DNA from: an uncultured Spirochaetota bacterium
GTDB taxonomy: Bacteria > Spirochaetota > Spirochaetia > Treponematales > Treponemataceae
Direction: 5' to 3'
Length of the DNA stretch: 32,295 nucleotides
Assembly (NCBI GenBank): GCA_944389415.1
Contig: CALXMF010000021.1
Location: forward strand, 1 to 32,295
The position numbers and the translations under genes were made by a program. Positions within the stretch are counted from its first letter, which is position 1; every line of letters begins with the position of its first letter. The notes beneath the pieces are model-generated. The model was not told the DNA's origin, ran no database searches, and saw nothing but the letters and a program-made list of their open reading frames with translations. Positions 1 to 8,006 of the stretch are shown in pieces.

Positions 1-28
1 GTGGTAACTAACATTTTGGAATTTTCAA

Positions 29-75
29 TGGCTTTTTTCTACCCCAAATTGCGAACTTTATTGTACACTATCAAA
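29..75. repeat. Left-edge copy of an inverted sequence shared with the right edge
   Basis: This stretch contains TGGCTTTTTTC (29-39) and AAATTGCGAACT (46-57), followed by TTGTACACTATC. The same order occurs in opposite orientation at 32219-32264. On the plus strand the frame open from base 1 ends in a short tail with KLRT and a stop at 79-81. The right-edge copy, read on the minus strand, also gives KLRT followed by a TI dipeptide. This suggests the 3' end of a transposase-like gene plus a terminal repeat, with the element itself lying left of the window. The copies are similar, not identical. I do not recognise the family. Confidence 0.5.
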
Positions 76-189
76 AGCTGATTCTATATCAGGAGAACAC
101 TCTAAACCTAAATAACAGAAAATCGGTTGATCCTTATCCATTAAATTATTTCCTGTAAACCCAGATTCATCAAAATACAAACACTTCAT
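58..189 (-). pseudogene. DUF3800 protein, N-terminal fragment (truncated)
   Basis: An ATG at 189 is preceded by AAGGAG with seven bases of spacing, so this was a real translation start. The 43-residue product opens MKCLYFDESGFTGNN and continues with a QPIFCYLGLE segment. That is the characteristic first strand (YFDESGxTG) of DUF3800 proteins, an RNase H-like family of about 200-300 residues that often sits in defence islands. The frame ends at TAA (60-58), exactly where the left-edge repeat begins, so most of the gene is missing. It is the last gene of the hsd operon, 35 bp after the membrane-protein gene, and was probably part of the same defence cassette. Function of the intact gene is unknown. 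The family assignment rests on a short but distinctive motif. Confidence 0.65.
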
Positions 190-224
190 TTATTTACTCC
201 TTACACAAAACAATAATGTTATTT

Positions 225-1436
225 TCATTTAAACAACATGATTACACTCGAAAACATTTTTATAAAATTATAAATTGGTTGAGGGTAAACAAAATATCCG
301 AGAATCACAAATAAAATTATAAAAACAAAAATTAATGCCACTGACAAGATTCTAATAAAGCATAGTCTTCTCTTTATAGAGTTACATTCTTTCTTTACAT
401 TCTTTTTTAAAATTTCAGAATCATTTGTGTAATATTTTATTTCTTGTTTTAGATTTCTTTCTATAAGTAATGTCTCAAAAAATTCATACAAAAGAAAACC
501 GCATGATAAAACAATATAAACAGCAATAGCAACAAAAAAAGGAATAAAAAAAGAACCATTATCCATCTTATCAAACGTAAATATTGCACCTGCATACGTT
601 AATGGTAAAGTGAAGATATTTAATAAAATCTTCTCAACAATAGATCGTGTTTGTAAGATTAAAGTATTCATTTTTTCATGAAATTTTTCTGTATAAGAAT
701 CAAAATCAATATTTGACACAAAAATTTCAAAATCTAATATTACCTTTTCACATATCACCGCGAGTTCGGAAATAAGGGTTTTTAAATCAGAACTTTTATT
801 TTGTTCAATCCTTTCTACGCAACGATTTTTTATCAGCATTTTATATCGATCAATCGTTTTTATCGTTTCGCATAATTGTAAATATACTTTTTTCAAATCC
901 TTACCATTGAATTGTTCATCATATTCACTATAGGCAAAATAACTTCGTCCTTTTTTATAGGAAATGATTGAAAAGGACCGATCCGTGTTTTTTTCATCTG
1001 CTATGTGCTCGCAAATGTATTCACTTAATTGCTCCCAGTAATAGACGTTTGAAGTTTCATAATCGCTTTGATCTATTCTATATCCGCCGTAAAAACAACT
1101 GCTACTAATACTATGTGAATCTAAAACAAATAGTCGCTTTCGATCCTCAGAAAAATAACAGTAAAAATTATTTTTTTCAAATTCTCCAATCTTTATAATT
1201 TCCGGCAGATTACTTCTGTATATGTTAAAATTAGAAAATATCTTCACTGCTGGAATTTCAAAACTTATTTCGTTATCAGCACCGGCTTCATCATAATTAA
1301 TACCCGATGATATACACATTTTTTTTAATTTATCTGTTATCTCTTTGCTGGCAAACGATAAAATCCCGGAATCATCTACTGAGTCGGACATACCAGCTAT
1401 TTTGTTTACTATACTGAACACTTTGTTATTTATCAT
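225..1436 (-). CDS. Unrecognised membrane protein with three C-terminal transmembrane helices
   Basis: This 403-residue protein matches no family I can name. Residues 1-265 are soluble, with several beta-rich aromatic stretches and a helical segment at about 180-265. Hydrophobic helices follow at about 269-288, 296-320 and 359-384, with a charged loop of about 38 residues between the second and third. There is no N-terminal signal. The start ATG overlaps the stop of the NA37 gene (ATGA, 1436-1433), which implies translational coupling and a joint function. The gene is AT-rich compared with hsdR and hsdM. By context, last but one in a type I restriction operon, it could be a membrane effector that acts with the NA37 protein in phage defence. 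That is inference, since no catalytic motif is visible. Confidence 0.75.
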   Translation of the reverse strand: MINNKVFSIVNKIAGMSDSVDDSGILSFASKEITDKLKKMCISSGINYDEAGADNEISFEIPAVKIFSNFNIYRSNLPEIIKIGEFEKNNFYCYFSEDRKRLFVLDSHSISSSCFYGGYRIDQSDYETSNVYYWEQLSEYICEHIADEKNTDRSFSIISYKKGRSYFAYSEYDEQFNGKDLKKVYLQLCETIKTIDRYKMLIKNRCVERIEQNKSSDLKTLISELAVICEKVILDFEIFVSNIDFDSYTEKFHEKMNTLILQTRSIVEKILLNIFTLPLTYAGAIFTFDKMDNGSFFIPFFVAIAVYIVLSCGFLLYEFFETLLIERNLKQEIKYYTNDSEILKKNVKKECNSIKRRLCFIRILSVALIFVFIILFVILGYFVYPQPIYNFIKMFSSVIMLFK

Positions 1437-2437
1437 AACAGTTCATCTTTTAATCGTTCCGCTAATTTTTTAGATTCAATAATAATTACATCATCATTAT
1501 TTTTATCAAACCTAACCTTTTTTCCCATATATTCGGAAGGAAAAGCTAATTTTATACTATCTCCGGTAACCGAATAACCATTAAGTTTTTTTATTTCATC
1601 TCTATCAATATTGAATTGATCATTAATTTTTATATTATTTTCCTCGGCATATCGTGTCAGATAATCAGCGTCATGCCATAATTCTTCTGCCAAAGTCCTT
1701 AAATTAACAGTATTGGTATATGTTTTTGTACATAGTTCGTAAACACACTTGCGCAGTTTTTCTCTTGGAATTTCCTGCCCATTTTCGTCTTTTGGTAAAC
1801 CAATTCTATTGATTATTGCTCTGAGATTTCTTGTATCTTCTGTACTTTTACTTTGGGCTATAGCTCCCACCCATTTAATAAAATATTGGGAAGCATCTTC
1901 TTGTGTTGTACTCAAAAAAGACAAATATCTTTCTTTTTGGGATTTATATGCGCTGAGATTAATACGACATGCCATTGCCAATTTACTCGTATCAACATGA
2001 ATCACTTCTTCTATCTCTATACGATGATTTTTAAACTTAAAGTTTCTTCCTGTTTTATCCCGAACAACAAAAACAACAATATAATCATCATTCATGTTAG
2101 ACAGTTCGACAAAGACAATATATCCACCTTTTGATTGTGAAATGGAATCCATTCTAACTTTCAAATCATTCAAAACAGCCTTTGAGAAAGCCAGAAAATC
2201 GGGATTAGACAAACTATTATTTTTTACCAACTCAGCAAATTCAGTAGAAAACGTTGATGTTTCATTATGATCAAAAATTCCGTACTTTATACTCCTTGTA
2301 AAAAAAGAGTACAAATCATTTATCAAGTTTTTTGTTTTTTCTTCACTTACATCAATCAATTCATCGGATATATATAACTTTGCAGATTGTTTTAACTCTT
2401 TATCTACATTGTGAATAACCAGTTTTTTTATTACCAT
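1433..2437 (-). CDS. NA37/NdpA-family nucleoid-associated protein
   Basis: The 334-residue protein resembles the NA37 family (YejK/NdpA, about 335 residues) along its whole length. Visible landmarks are an opening helix-strand segment with VIHNV, FLAFSKA at 81-87, GGYIVF at 104-109 and YLSFLS at 171-176, in the same order as in E. coli YejK. Family members bind the nucleoid, but their biochemical role is poorly known. The ATG at 2437 has GGAGGG upstream and lies 22 bp after hsdS, so it is probably cotranscribed with the restriction genes. Its stop overlaps the start of the membrane-protein gene. The codon and base composition is more AT-rich than hsdM, which suggests that the two-gene unit was added to the restriction locus. 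A defence role is inferred from position only. Confidence 0.75.
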   Translation of the reverse strand: MVIKKLVIHNVDKELKQSAKLYISDELIDVSEEKTKNLINDLYSFFTRSIKYGIFDHNETSTFSTEFAELVKNNSLSNPDFLAFSKAVLNDLKVRMDSISQSKGGYIVFVELSNMNDDYIVVFVVRDKTGRNFKFKNHRIEIEEVIHVDTSKLAMACRINLSAYKSQKERYLSFLSTTQEDASQYFIKWVGAIAQSKSTEDTRNLRAIINRIGLPKDENGQEIPREKLRKCVYELCTKTYTNTVNLRTLAEELWHDADYLTRYAEENNIKINDQFNIDRDEIKKLNGYSVTGDSIKLAFPSEYMGKKVRFDKNNDDVIIIESKKLAERLKDELL

Positions 2438-2459
2438 ATCTGTTTTCCCTCCGCCCCCA

Positions 2460-3959
2460 TTATACCCTACATTCTTTTTCTTGTCCCGGTTTTATCAGAT
2501 TTTCGCACAACAGCAGTAATTCTTCCAGTTTGGCGACAATCCGTTTCTGTTCGGCAAGGGGCGGAATTGCTATAACAGCCCGATAAAGCCGGTCGTCATT
2601 GATAGCCGGATAAGCTACCCCCTTTGCATTCTCATTGGAATTGGCATAATTATCAAATACCGGTGATAATAAATAATAGAACAAATACTTATTAAAAATA
2701 TCCGCATAACAAGTTAAAACAGCAAAACCTGTACTTGCTATTGGTGTATAAGTAAAATCTTTATCTATAATGCAAACATTATGCAAATAGGGACGAACTG
2801 TTGCATATAAAATATCACCACGCCCGACTATTTTTCTTGCCCGTGAAGGAGCATCTTTTTCTTCAATTATGTTCTCGTTTTTATTTAACAACTGTCGCTG
2901 ATTATCTATAGAGCCGATGTCAATATACGAAAATGTACTCTGGGGAGTCATCTGTCCACGATTATAAACAATGTCTTTTAACCTCACCCACTTCCAGCTT
3001 TCGGGGATGTCAAAGGGTTTTTCCTCTTCGGTGATTTCCGGCAGGGGTTTTTCTTTTTTTATTTTGCCGTCTGCTATGAGCCGCTGTTTTTCCTGCTGTA
3101 TCTGCCGATACAATTCTTCCGCAGTTCCTTCTTCCGGCCGTTGTTCTACCAGTTTGCCCTGTATGGCATATTGCAGCAGGGATTTTTTCATGTCATCGGG
3201 AAAGCGGCTGTTAAATGTTTCAAGACGGCTCCATGACTGTTCGTATCTGTCAAGTAACGGTAACAGTTCTTCTATTCTGGCGACAATGCGTTTCTGTTCA
3301 GCAATGGGCGGAAAGGGAATAATGGTATTAGCAATATCACGCATAACCCAATTTTTGTTTCCAACACCCTTTGTATTTTCAGCAGCCTGTATTTGAACCA
3401 GTGGTGAATTTATACTAACTTGCAAAAACTTGTTATATATAAGATGCTGATTAAATTTTAAAAGAGCAACACTAACAAATAAAGAAAATTGTTTATCTGT
3501 ATCAACAATAACGGGAATCCCTGTTGTACCTACTTTCGTAAGAAGTAAATCGCCGTATTGCGGATCACATCTTAAATATAATTCTTTATGTTCTTGTTCA
3601 GAAATATATTTACAATGTGAAAAACATAGCTTACCAGAACTCATATTTTTTACCGAAAGAAATGGAATACCATTCATAGTATATCTAGGTGTAGAATGAG
3701 TACCGTCTGTAAGTTTATGTAGAATACTTCCCAGCCTCACCCACTTCCAGCTTTCCGGTATGTCAAACGGCTTTTCGTCTTCGGTGATTTCGGGCAGGGG
3801 TTTTTCTTTTTTTATTTTGCCTTCTGCTATGAGCCGCTGTTTTTCCTGCTGTATCTGATGGTATAATTCTTCCGCGCTTCCTTCTTCCGGACGCTGTTCT
3901 ACCAGTTTGCCCTGTATTGCCTGCTGCAAAATGCTGTTTTTCAGTTCCTGCGGTGTCAT
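2460..3959 (-). CDS. hsdS: Type I restriction-modification specificity subunit HsdS
   Basis: This subunit recognises the target DNA sequence for the type I methylase/restriction complex. The 499-residue protein has two target-recognition domains, at about 68-210 and 320-480. Each is followed by the conserved helix with the PP(I/L)AEQKRIVA motif (about 217-226 and near the C-terminus). The chosen ATG at 3959 overlaps the hsdM stop (ATGA) and has GGAG upstream. A longer open frame back to 4100 lies inside hsdM and is not needed. Residues 10-76 and 261-327 are nearly the same sequence (offset 251). The recognition domains are clearly more AT-rich than the conserved parts, the usual sign of domain exchange. 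The NA37 gene follows after 22 bp. Confidence 0.95.
   Translation of the reverse strand: MTPQELKNSILQQAIQGKLVEQRPEEGSAEELYHQIQQEKQRLIAEGKIKKEKPLPEITEDEKPFDIPESWKWVRLGSILHKLTDGTHSTPRYTMNGIPFLSVKNMSSGKLCFSHCKYISEQEHKELYLRCDPQYGDLLLTKVGTTGIPVIVDTDKQFSLFVSVALLKFNQHLIYNKFLQVSINSPLVQIQAAENTKGVGNKNWVMRDIANTIIPFPPIAEQKRIVARIEELLPLLDRYEQSWSRLETFNSRFPDDMKKSLLQYAIQGKLVEQRPEEGTAEELYRQIQQEKQRLIADGKIKKEKPLPEITEEEKPFDIPESWKWVRLKDIVYNRGQMTPQSTFSYIDIGSIDNQRQLLNKNENIIEEKDAPSRARKIVGRGDILYATVRPYLHNVCIIDKDFTYTPIASTGFAVLTCYADIFNKYLFYYLLSPVFDNYANSNENAKGVAYPAINDDRLYRAVIAIPPLAEQKRIVAKLEELLLLCENLIKPGQEKECRV
2982..3177 (-). repeat. Direct repeat within hsdS, second copy
   Basis: This encodes about residues 261-326 of HsdS and matches 3735-3930 without gaps at an offset of 753 bp (251 codons), with scattered substitutions. 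It includes the conserved segments reading GKLVEQRPEEG, KPLPEITE and PFDIPESWKWVRL. Because the offset is a multiple of three, recombination between copies would delete or duplicate one recognition domain while keeping the frame. Confidence 0.9.
3735..3930 (-). repeat. Direct repeat within hsdS, first copy
   Basis: This encodes about residues 10-75 of HsdS and is the partner of 2982-3177. The two copies flank the first target-recognition domain. Differences are mostly single substitutions, including S28/T279, H34/R285, E46/D297 and D61/E312. Confidence 0.9.
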
Positions 3960-5434
3960 GTTTCCTGTTCTCCAAGCAGCGCGCTGATATCCTGGAGCAC
4001 TCGGTCTATTTCCGCGTTCAGAGAAGAACGCTGTTCTTCGTACCGGCGGATTAACTCCACAGGAGAAAGGATTTCTTCTTCTTGGTGCGGAAAGCCACAT
4101 AAATCAAGATTATATCCGTGTTCGCCGGTAAGCTGTTCAGCGGTAAATTTCTTTGCCTTATCAAATCCCTCCTGTGTAATTTCGCAGCGGTTATTCCACC
4201 ACTGACGTACCGGCTCAAAATGCGCGCTCAGCATTGGCCGTGTTTTTGAAAAATGTTTATATCCTTCCGGCATATCAAGACGGTAAAACCATGTTTCTTC
4301 TGTGGCGCCGGTATTATCAAAAAACAGAATATTCGTTGTAATCGATGTATACGGAGAAAAAACACTGCCCGGCAGGCGGATAACCGTATGCAGATTAAAC
4401 TCTCGCAGCAGTTTCTTTTTTATGTTAACTTTCGCGTTATCTGTACCAAACAGAAAACCATCCGGCAGAATAACTGCCGCACGCCCATTCTGCTTTAGCC
4501 GGTACATGATGACCGACATAAACAGATCAGCTGTTTCGCTTGAGGCAAGATCAGCAGGAAAATGATTTTTTACATCAGCTTTTTCGCTGCCGCCGTACGG
4601 AGGATTCATCAGGATAACATCAACTTTATCTTCGGCGGTATAGTCCAGTACATCATGCAGCAGAGTATTCGCGTGATACACGCTGGGGACATCAAGGCCA
4701 TGCAACAGCAGATTTGTCACGCACAGCATATAAGGAAACTGTTTCTTTTCGATTCCCAGTATCGAACGGTTATATAAAGCCTCTTCATCGGTAGTCTCAA
4801 CCCTTTTTTTCAGCTCTTTAAGCCAGCTTACCAGAAAACCACCCGTTCCGCACGCAAAGTCAGCCATCGTCTCGCCTGTCTGCGGGCATATCATTTCAGC
4901 CATAAAATCAGTGACAGCGCGGGGCGTATAAAATTCTCCCGCGGAACCGGCACTCTGCAGTTCTTTCAGTATTGTTTCGTAAATCTCACCGAAGGCGTGG
5001 CTTTCTTCATAATCACTAAAATCAAGTCCGTCAATTACGTTCAGTACCTGACGCAGCAGAACACCATCTTTCATATAGTTATTGGCATCGGCAAACACTG
5101 TCTGCACGATGGCCTTTTTTACAGGTGTGGCAGTATCAACAGGCAGCTGTTTCAGAGTAGGAAACAGCGTATTATTAACAAAATCAAGCAGTTTACCACC
5201 GGTTAACGCACTGCCCTTTTGATCATCATGCGCCCAGTTCTGCCAGCGGCACTCTTCTGGAATAATAGACTGATAGTTTTCATCATCCCATTTCCAATCT
5301 TCTTCTTTTGCGTCATACACTTTTAAAAAAAGCATCCATGCTATCTGTTCTATGCGCTGCGCGTCGCCGTTTATTCCCGCGTCGTTGCGCATGATATCCC
5401 GCAGCTTTTTGACAAATCCGGTTAAATTGCTCAT
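3956..5434 (-). CDS. hsdM: Type I restriction-modification DNA methyltransferase HsdM
   Basis: This is the N6-adenine methyltransferase subunit of the type I complex. It transfers methyl groups from S-adenosylmethionine to adenine at the site chosen by HsdS. The 492-residue protein begins with the helical HsdM N-terminal domain (about 1-130). Motifs follow: AGEFYTPR at 165-172, the SAM-binding DFACGTGGF at 192-200 and the catalytic NPPY at 277-280. Length is typical for the family and no defect is visible. The ATG at 5434 lies three bases after the hsdR stop, and its own stop overlaps the hsdS start, so the three genes form one tight operon read R-M-S. Confidence 0.97.
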   Translation of the reverse strand: MSNLTGFVKKLRDIMRNDAGINGDAQRIEQIAWMLFLKVYDAKEEDWKWDDENYQSIIPEECRWQNWAHDDQKGSALTGGKLLDFVNNTLFPTLKQLPVDTATPVKKAIVQTVFADANNYMKDGVLLRQVLNVIDGLDFSDYEESHAFGEIYETILKELQSAGSAGEFYTPRAVTDFMAEMICPQTGETMADFACGTGGFLVSWLKELKKRVETTDEEALYNRSILGIEKKQFPYMLCVTNLLLHGLDVPSVYHANTLLHDVLDYTAEDKVDVILMNPPYGGSEKADVKNHFPADLASSETADLFMSVIMYRLKQNGRAAVILPDGFLFGTDNAKVNIKKKLLREFNLHTVIRLPGSVFSPYTSITTNILFFDNTGATEETWFYRLDMPEGYKHFSKTRPMLSAHFEPVRQWWNNRCEITQEGFDKAKKFTAEQLTGEHGYNLDLCGFPHQEEEILSPVELIRRYEEQRSSLNAEIDRVLQDISALLGEQET

Positions 5435-5437
5435 GTA

Positions 5438-7786
5438 TTATACCGCCTCTTCCATATAAATTGCCTCTTCCAGTTCCCGCAAAGCTTTAAAATATTCTTC
5501 TTTGCCGCCAAAATATCCGGTAATTTTTGCGGGTTTGCCAAGCTTGAGGAACGGGTCAAGTTTGAGTATTTCTGTTTTTTCTATTTCGTAAATACCATTA
5601 TTCATATATTTTTCAAGCAGGGCTTCAAGTACCTCCCGGGCGGCGCCGCTGTATTTGCTAAAAAAATCACGCTTTTTTACATTATTTGCCCGTTCTCTGC
5701 GGGTCAGCGGCTTTTTATCAAACGCTATATGGCAGATAAAATCAAAATCATCAACATCAGCCATATTTCGGTCGGTTTTTAATGCATTCAGATCGATTCC
5801 CCGTTCACGGAGCAAATCACGGATTTTTTCTTTTTTATCCTGTTCCGTCCACTGGCGGATAAAATTATCCAGAGAAGCGTACTCACCCCGGATATTTTCT
5901 TTTGTATAATCTATAACACTTTCCTGCCGCAGCAGTTTTCCGCTTGTATCATAGACCGACACAGTTTTATGAATAATCCGAACTGTACAGCCATCTTTAT
6001 CTACAATGGGCTTTGTTTTTCCGTATTCCGGCTCGATCTCCTGTATAACGCCGTCATCACCACTGACTTTCTCTTTCTGTGCAACAGGTTCAGGCTCACC
6101 AGTATGAAAATATTGATCCATTTCAATAGGACCGTCCCAGTCCGGGTCAGCAAAGAGGCGGGAAACATTACGAAAATCCATCACGACAAAGTGGGTTTTT
6201 CCTTCTTTTTCGCGCAGGCGTGTTCCCCGCCCGATAATCTGTTTAAACTCTGTCATGGAACAGATCATTTCATCAAGCACAATAAGTTTAGTCATTTTAC
6301 AATCAGCACCAGTAGACAGCAGCTTAGAAGTAGTAGCAATAACCGGGTACTGCTCTCCAACTGATATAAAATATTTCAGTTTACCTTTTCCGTAGTCGTC
6401 GCTGCCGGTAATGCGGACAACATAATCGGGGTTTTCTTTCATCATGTCCGCATTCAGCTCCGCCAAAGTATCGCGCATCCTTAGTGCGGCTTCTTCTGTT
6501 GCGCAGAACACGATTGTTTTTGCCATCCTGTCAGTACTTTTAAGATAGCGGGTAATTTCTTCTGCTACCTGCTGTGTCCTGTCCTGAATGATAATTGAAT
6601 AATCATAGTCGCTGTTATTATAAATCCGATCCGGAATTTCCACACCGTTTATATCTTTTTGACCTTTGAGCGGGCGCCATCCTTCCGCAATATCAGTCAT
6701 CACATTAATAACCTTAAACGGTGCAAGAAAGCCATCTTCTATTCCTTCGCGAAGGCTGTAACTGTATACAGGCTCGCCAAAATAATCAATATTGGATACA
6801 TATGCCGTTTCTTTGGGTGTAGCCGTCATACCAATCTGGACAGCGGAAGAAAAATATTCAAGGATTTTACGCCAGCGGCTTTCTTCTTTCGCGGAACCCC
6901 GGTGGCACTCATCTACAATAATCAGATCAAAAAAATCAGGATGAAACAACTCCCGGAAGTATTCCCGCTCATCATCTCCTATCAACTGCTGGTACAGAGA
7001 AAAATAGACTTCGTGAGAGCTGATAGTTGTTCTATCATCTTTCGCCACATTGATTTTATGGGTAACTTTTGCGAGTGGGGCAAAATCCTGCTGGATAGAC
7101 TGGTCTACCAGAATATTACGGTCTGCAAGATAGAGAATTTTTCGCTTCATTCCGCTTTGCAGCAGGCGGTACACAATCTGAAACGCGGTAAAAGTTTTTC
7201 CTGTTCCGGTTGCCATAACAAGAAGAATACGGTTCTCCCCGCGGGCAATAGCATCAAGTGTGCGGTTAATAGCGATTCGCTGGTAATAACGGGGCGGATA
7301 TGTATCCTGACTGGTATAGTACGGCTGTCGGATAACGGTTTCCTGTTTTTCCGTCATGCCTGATTCTTTTTTATAGCGGTCAATCAGTTCCTGTTCTGAA
7401 GGGAACTCATCCATACTAAATTTCCGTTCCCTGCCGGTCAGAAAATCGTGCTCGGCAAAACCGTCACCGTTGGAACTGTAGGCAAAGGGTACATCTAACA
7501 TTCGGGCATACTCTATGGCCTGCTGCAAACCTTCAGAAACACTATGTTTATTATCCTTTGCCTCCACCACTGCAATGGGATTGTTTGCTTCAAGATACAG
7601 AATATAATCAGCCCGTTTTGGTTTTTCTCTAAATACCAGATTACCTTTCAGATTGATTTTGCCATCGGTGATTTTTGTTTCCATAGTGATTTTCTTTGTA
7701 TTCCACCTGGCAGTAATCGCAGGGGTAATGTACTGGAGTTTTATATCTTCTTCACTCATTTGTTTTTTGGATAAAATATGCTCCAT
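5438..7786 (-). CDS. hsdR: Type I restriction endonuclease/translocase subunit HsdR
   Basis: This is the motor and nuclease subunit, which translocates DNA using ATP and cleaves unmethylated DNA at a distance. The chosen ATG at 7786 is preceded by GGGGGAG at nine bases and gives 782 residues. The frame is open further upstream to a TTG at 7864, but that lies within the promoter -10 box. The N-terminal PD-(D/E)xK nuclease is visible as D60 and E75-A-K77. The helicase motifs are ATGTGKT at 192-198, DECH at 292-295 and TATP at 321-324. The C-terminal region carries the EcoEI-like tail. It is the first gene of the operon, and the gene appears intact. Confidence 0.96.
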   Translation of the reverse strand: MEHILSKKQMSEEDIKLQYITPAITARWNTKKITMETKITDGKINLKGNLVFREKPKRADYILYLEANNPIAVVEAKDNKHSVSEGLQQAIEYARMLDVPFAYSSNGDGFAEHDFLTGRERKFSMDEFPSEQELIDRYKKESGMTEKQETVIRQPYYTSQDTYPPRYYQRIAINRTLDAIARGENRILLVMATGTGKTFTAFQIVYRLLQSGMKRKILYLADRNILVDQSIQQDFAPLAKVTHKINVAKDDRTTISSHEVYFSLYQQLIGDDEREYFRELFHPDFFDLIIVDECHRGSAKEESRWRKILEYFSSAVQIGMTATPKETAYVSNIDYFGEPVYSYSLREGIEDGFLAPFKVINVMTDIAEGWRPLKGQKDINGVEIPDRIYNNSDYDYSIIIQDRTQQVAEEITRYLKSTDRMAKTIVFCATEEAALRMRDTLAELNADMMKENPDYVVRITGSDDYGKGKLKYFISVGEQYPVIATTSKLLSTGADCKMTKLIVLDEMICSMTEFKQIIGRGTRLREKEGKTHFVVMDFRNVSRLFADPDWDGPIEMDQYFHTGEPEPVAQKEKVSGDDGVIQEIEPEYGKTKPIVDKDGCTVRIIHKTVSVYDTSGKLLRQESVIDYTKENIRGEYASLDNFIRQWTEQDKKEKIRDLLRERGIDLNALKTDRNMADVDDFDFICHIAFDKKPLTRRERANNVKKRDFFSKYSGAAREVLEALLEKYMNNGIYEIEKTEILKLDPFLKLGKPAKITGYFGGKEEYFKALRELEEAIYMEEAV

Positions 7787-7866
7787 GTCTGTTTTCTCCC
7801 CCTTCTGTGTCTTTATCAGGCAAAACGTTGACGGCAGTATTATTTTCTGTCTCCAGTTACTCAATT

Positions 7867-7895
7867 ATTATATCATGATTAAAATAACACCGCAA
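7867..7895 (-). promoter_or_regulatory. Predicted sigma70-type promoter of the hsd operon
   Basis: Read on the minus strand there is TTGCGG (7895-7890), 17 bases, then TATAAT (7872-7867). Transcription would start near 7860, about 75 bases before the hsdR ATG. It lies just downstream of the terminator of the EIICB gene, so the hsd operon is transcribed independently. Confidence 0.75.
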
Positions 7896-7942
7896 TGGAA
7901 TTATACAATGCGGAACAGTACTCAGAAGAGAAATACAATTAT

Positions 7943-7977
7943 AAAAAAAAGACCCGCTATGATTATCACAGCGGGTC
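7943..7977 (-). terminator. Intrinsic terminator of the PTS EIICB gene
   Basis: On the minus strand GACCCGCT pairs with AGCGGGTC around an 11-base loop and is followed by eight Ts (7950-7943). The stem is perfect and the T-run is directly adjacent, 30 bp after the gene's stop codon. Confidence 0.92.
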
Positions 7978-8006
7978 ATATAAGGCATTACTCTAAAACA
8001 GAATCA

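Noticed and set aside
2982-3930. Possible CRISPR-like or mobile repeat in hsdS
   Set aside because: There are only two coding copies at a codon-multiple offset. This is the internal symmetry of HsdS, and no CRISPR array was found in the window.
3763-3975. 70-codon minus-strand frame over the hsdS start
   Set aside because: It is out of frame with hsdS and only reflects the GC-richer conserved repeat.
3960-4100. Longer hsdS start at 4100
   Set aside because: The extra 47 residues lie inside hsdM and look non-native. ATG 3959 overlaps the hsdM stop and has a ribosome-binding site.
6659-7363. 234-codon plus-strand frame opposite hsdR
   Set aside because: It is antisense to conserved helicase motifs, lacks a ribosome-binding site and has no protein-like features.
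7787-7864. Longer hsdR start at the TTG 7864
   Set aside because: It lies inside the predicted -10 box. ATG 7786 has a strong GGGGGAG site.
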